Position numbers and translations under genes: made by a program. Below, one piece after another: positions 5,315 to 5,997 of a stretch of DNA of 5,997 nucleotides. Source of the stretch: Actinomycetota bacterium (GTDB taxonomy: Bacteria; Actinomycetota; Actinomycetes; Nanopelagicales; Nanopelagicaceae). The notes under the pieces are model-generated. The model was not told the DNA's origin. It searched no databases and saw only the letters and a list, made by a program, of their open reading frames with translations. Location of the stretch: positions 1-5,997 of the forward strand of contig CANLTP010000063.1 in NCBI GenBank assembly GCA_947494085.1. The letters run 5' to 3'. Positions within the stretch are counted from its first letter, which is position 1, and the number at the start of each line of letters is the position of its first letter.

Positions 5315-5761
5315 TTAAATAGCTACAACTGAGATTGTAACGTTGGCAGATATTTGACCTTGAAGTGAAACCTTCGCAGTGTATTTACCAAGCTTCTTAA
5401 TATGTCCAGCAACCTTTACGCGGTGGCGATCGATATCTAGACCGGTTGCAGCTTTGATGCCTGCAGCGATGTCCTTATCTGTCACTGAACCGAATAGAAC
5501 TCCAGTTGCTCCGACCTTTGATTTGATAACAATCTCGGTCTTCTCTAGTGAGTCCTTAATTTCTTTTGCATGATCGAGGTCGCGAATTTCACGAGCGCTA
5601 CGAGCACGACGGATTCCTTCAATCTGCTTTTCGCCACCAAGGCTCCAAGCGATCGCATTGCCGCGAGGCAATAGGTAATTGCGAGCAAAACCATCTTTAA
5701 CGGTTACAACATCGCCAGCTTGTCCTAGACCTGATACTTCACGAGTAAGAATAAGTTTCAT
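5315..5761 (-). CDS. rplI: 50S ribosomal protein bL9 (148 aa)
   Basis: Large-subunit protein that binds 23S rRNA near the L1 stalk and helps keep translation in frame. The family length is about 148-150 residues, so it is full length. The N-terminal RNA-binding domain shows GDVVTVKDGFARNYLLPRG (16-34), the bL9 signature. A charged connecting helix follows (about 44-75, rich in Arg, Glu and Lys). The C-terminal domain contains GATGVLFGSVT (84-94) and HIKKLGKYTAKV (120-131). It starts 12 bases after the rpsR stop with AAGGGG eight bases ahead of the ATG, so it is translated from the same transcript, which ends at the terminator beyond 5296. Confidence 0.97.
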   Translation of the reverse strand: MKLILTREVSGLGQAGDVVTVKDGFARNYLLPRGNAIAWSLGGEKQIEGIRRARSAREIRDLDHAKEIKDSLEKTEIVIKSKVGATGVLFGSVTDKDIAAGIKAATGLDIDRHRVKVAGHIKKLGKYTAKVSLQGQISANVTISVVAI

Positions 5762-5769
5762 TTTTTATT

Positions 5770-5775
5770 CCCCTT
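5770..5775 (-). promoter_or_regulatory. rplI ribosome binding site overlapping the rpsR stop codon
   Basis: On the minus strand the rpsR stop TAA runs straight into GGGG, giving AAGGGG eight bases before the rplI ATG. Ribosomes ending rpsR would be placed on the rplI start, consistent with coupled translation of the two ribosomal proteins. Confidence 0.65.
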
Positions 5776-5995
5776 ATCGCGCTGTTGAGGTGTAAGGCAG
5801 AAGTGCCATTTCGCGGGAATTCTTTACCGCGGCAGCAATCTGACGTTGGTGTTGGGTGCATGCACCTGTAACTCGACGAGCGCGGATCTTGCCGCGATCT
5901 GAGATGTATTTGCGAAGAAGATTTATGTCTTTGTAATCGATATAAGTTGCCTTATCGCGACAGAAAGAACATGGCTTCTTCTTAAACTTCTTCAT
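5774..5995 (-). CDS. rpsR: 30S ribosomal protein bS18, zinc-binding type (73 aa, possibly longer)
   Basis: Small-subunit protein that pairs with bS6 on the platform of the 30S subunit. It has the family core IDYKD (19-23), [19 protein letters not shown] (26-44) and the ending ALLPYTS (64-70). Cys9 and Cys12 (CSFC) with Cys46 and His49 (CTQH) make the zinc-ribbon form, the C+ version kept in many actinobacteria alongside zinc-free paralogues. The ATG at 5995 is only two bases from the window edge. The incomplete codon before it cannot be a stop, so a longer N-terminus, as in mycobacterial S18, remains possible and no ribosome binding site can be seen. It heads the visible part of the rpsR-rplI operon; ssb and rpsF would usually lie just upstream, outside the window. 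Confidence 0.95.
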   Translation of the reverse strand: MKKFKKKPCSFCRDKATYIDYKDINLLRKYISDRGKIRARRVTGACTQHQRQIAAAVKNSREMALLPYTSTAR

Positions 5996-5997
5996 TG

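Noticed and set aside
5379..5573. Plus-strand open frame of 64 codons opposite rplI
   Set aside because: Antisense to a highly conserved ribosomal gene and without start signals.

Overview
The window looks like chromosomal DNA from a low-GC, probably streamlined actinobacterium. The proteins resemble mycobacterial orthologues recalled from memory (Dcd, FadE5, the Rv1284-type carbonic anhydrase, DnaB, zinc-type bS18), yet the codons are AT-rich and gaps between genes are short. A freshwater acI/Nanopelagicales-type organism would fit, but that is an inference and no search was run. I see no insertion sequence, prophage, CRISPR array, tRNA or rRNA.

Layout. Positions 1-228 (minus) hold the N-terminal part of dCTP deaminase, cut by the left edge. 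A 62-bp divergent gap follows, with candidate back-to-back promoters. Three plus-strand genes come next with gaps of 25 and 14 bp: a FadE5-type acyl-CoA dehydrogenase (291-2114), a ten-helix EamA/DMT transporter (2140-3057) and a beta-carbonic anhydrase (3072-3566). The anhydrase runs tail-to-tail into dnaB (minus, 3563-4975) with a 4-bp overlap. A 339-bp non-coding region separates the preferred dnaB start from rplI. Then come rplI (5315-5761) and rpsR (5774-5995) on the minus strand, the usual bacterial ribosomal-protein cluster next to dnaB, with a clear intrinsic terminator after rplI.

How the genes relate. Dcd supplies dUTP for dTTP synthesis and DnaB is the replicative helicase, while bS18 and bL9 are ribosomal, so the minus-strand genes are information-processing housekeeping. 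The plus-strand trio is metabolic (fatty acyl-CoA oxidation, export or uptake of a small metabolite, CO2/bicarbonate interconversion) and has no obvious shared pathway.

The most interesting part is the gap upstream of dnaB. It holds a same-orientation array of DnaA-box-like 9-mers at about 11-bp spacing around one perfect TTATACACA, an isolated further box, an inverted repeat, and an AT-rich stretch with a four-copy 9-bp tandem repeat. This resembles the parts of a replication origin or a DnaA-controlled promoter. The direction of rplI/rpsR argues against it being the main bidirectional origin. A second theme is that several genes lack a Shine-Dalgarno sequence and have a -10-like hexamer five to seven bases before the start codon, suggesting leaderless transcripts, whereas dnaB and rplI have clear Shine-Dalgarno sequences.
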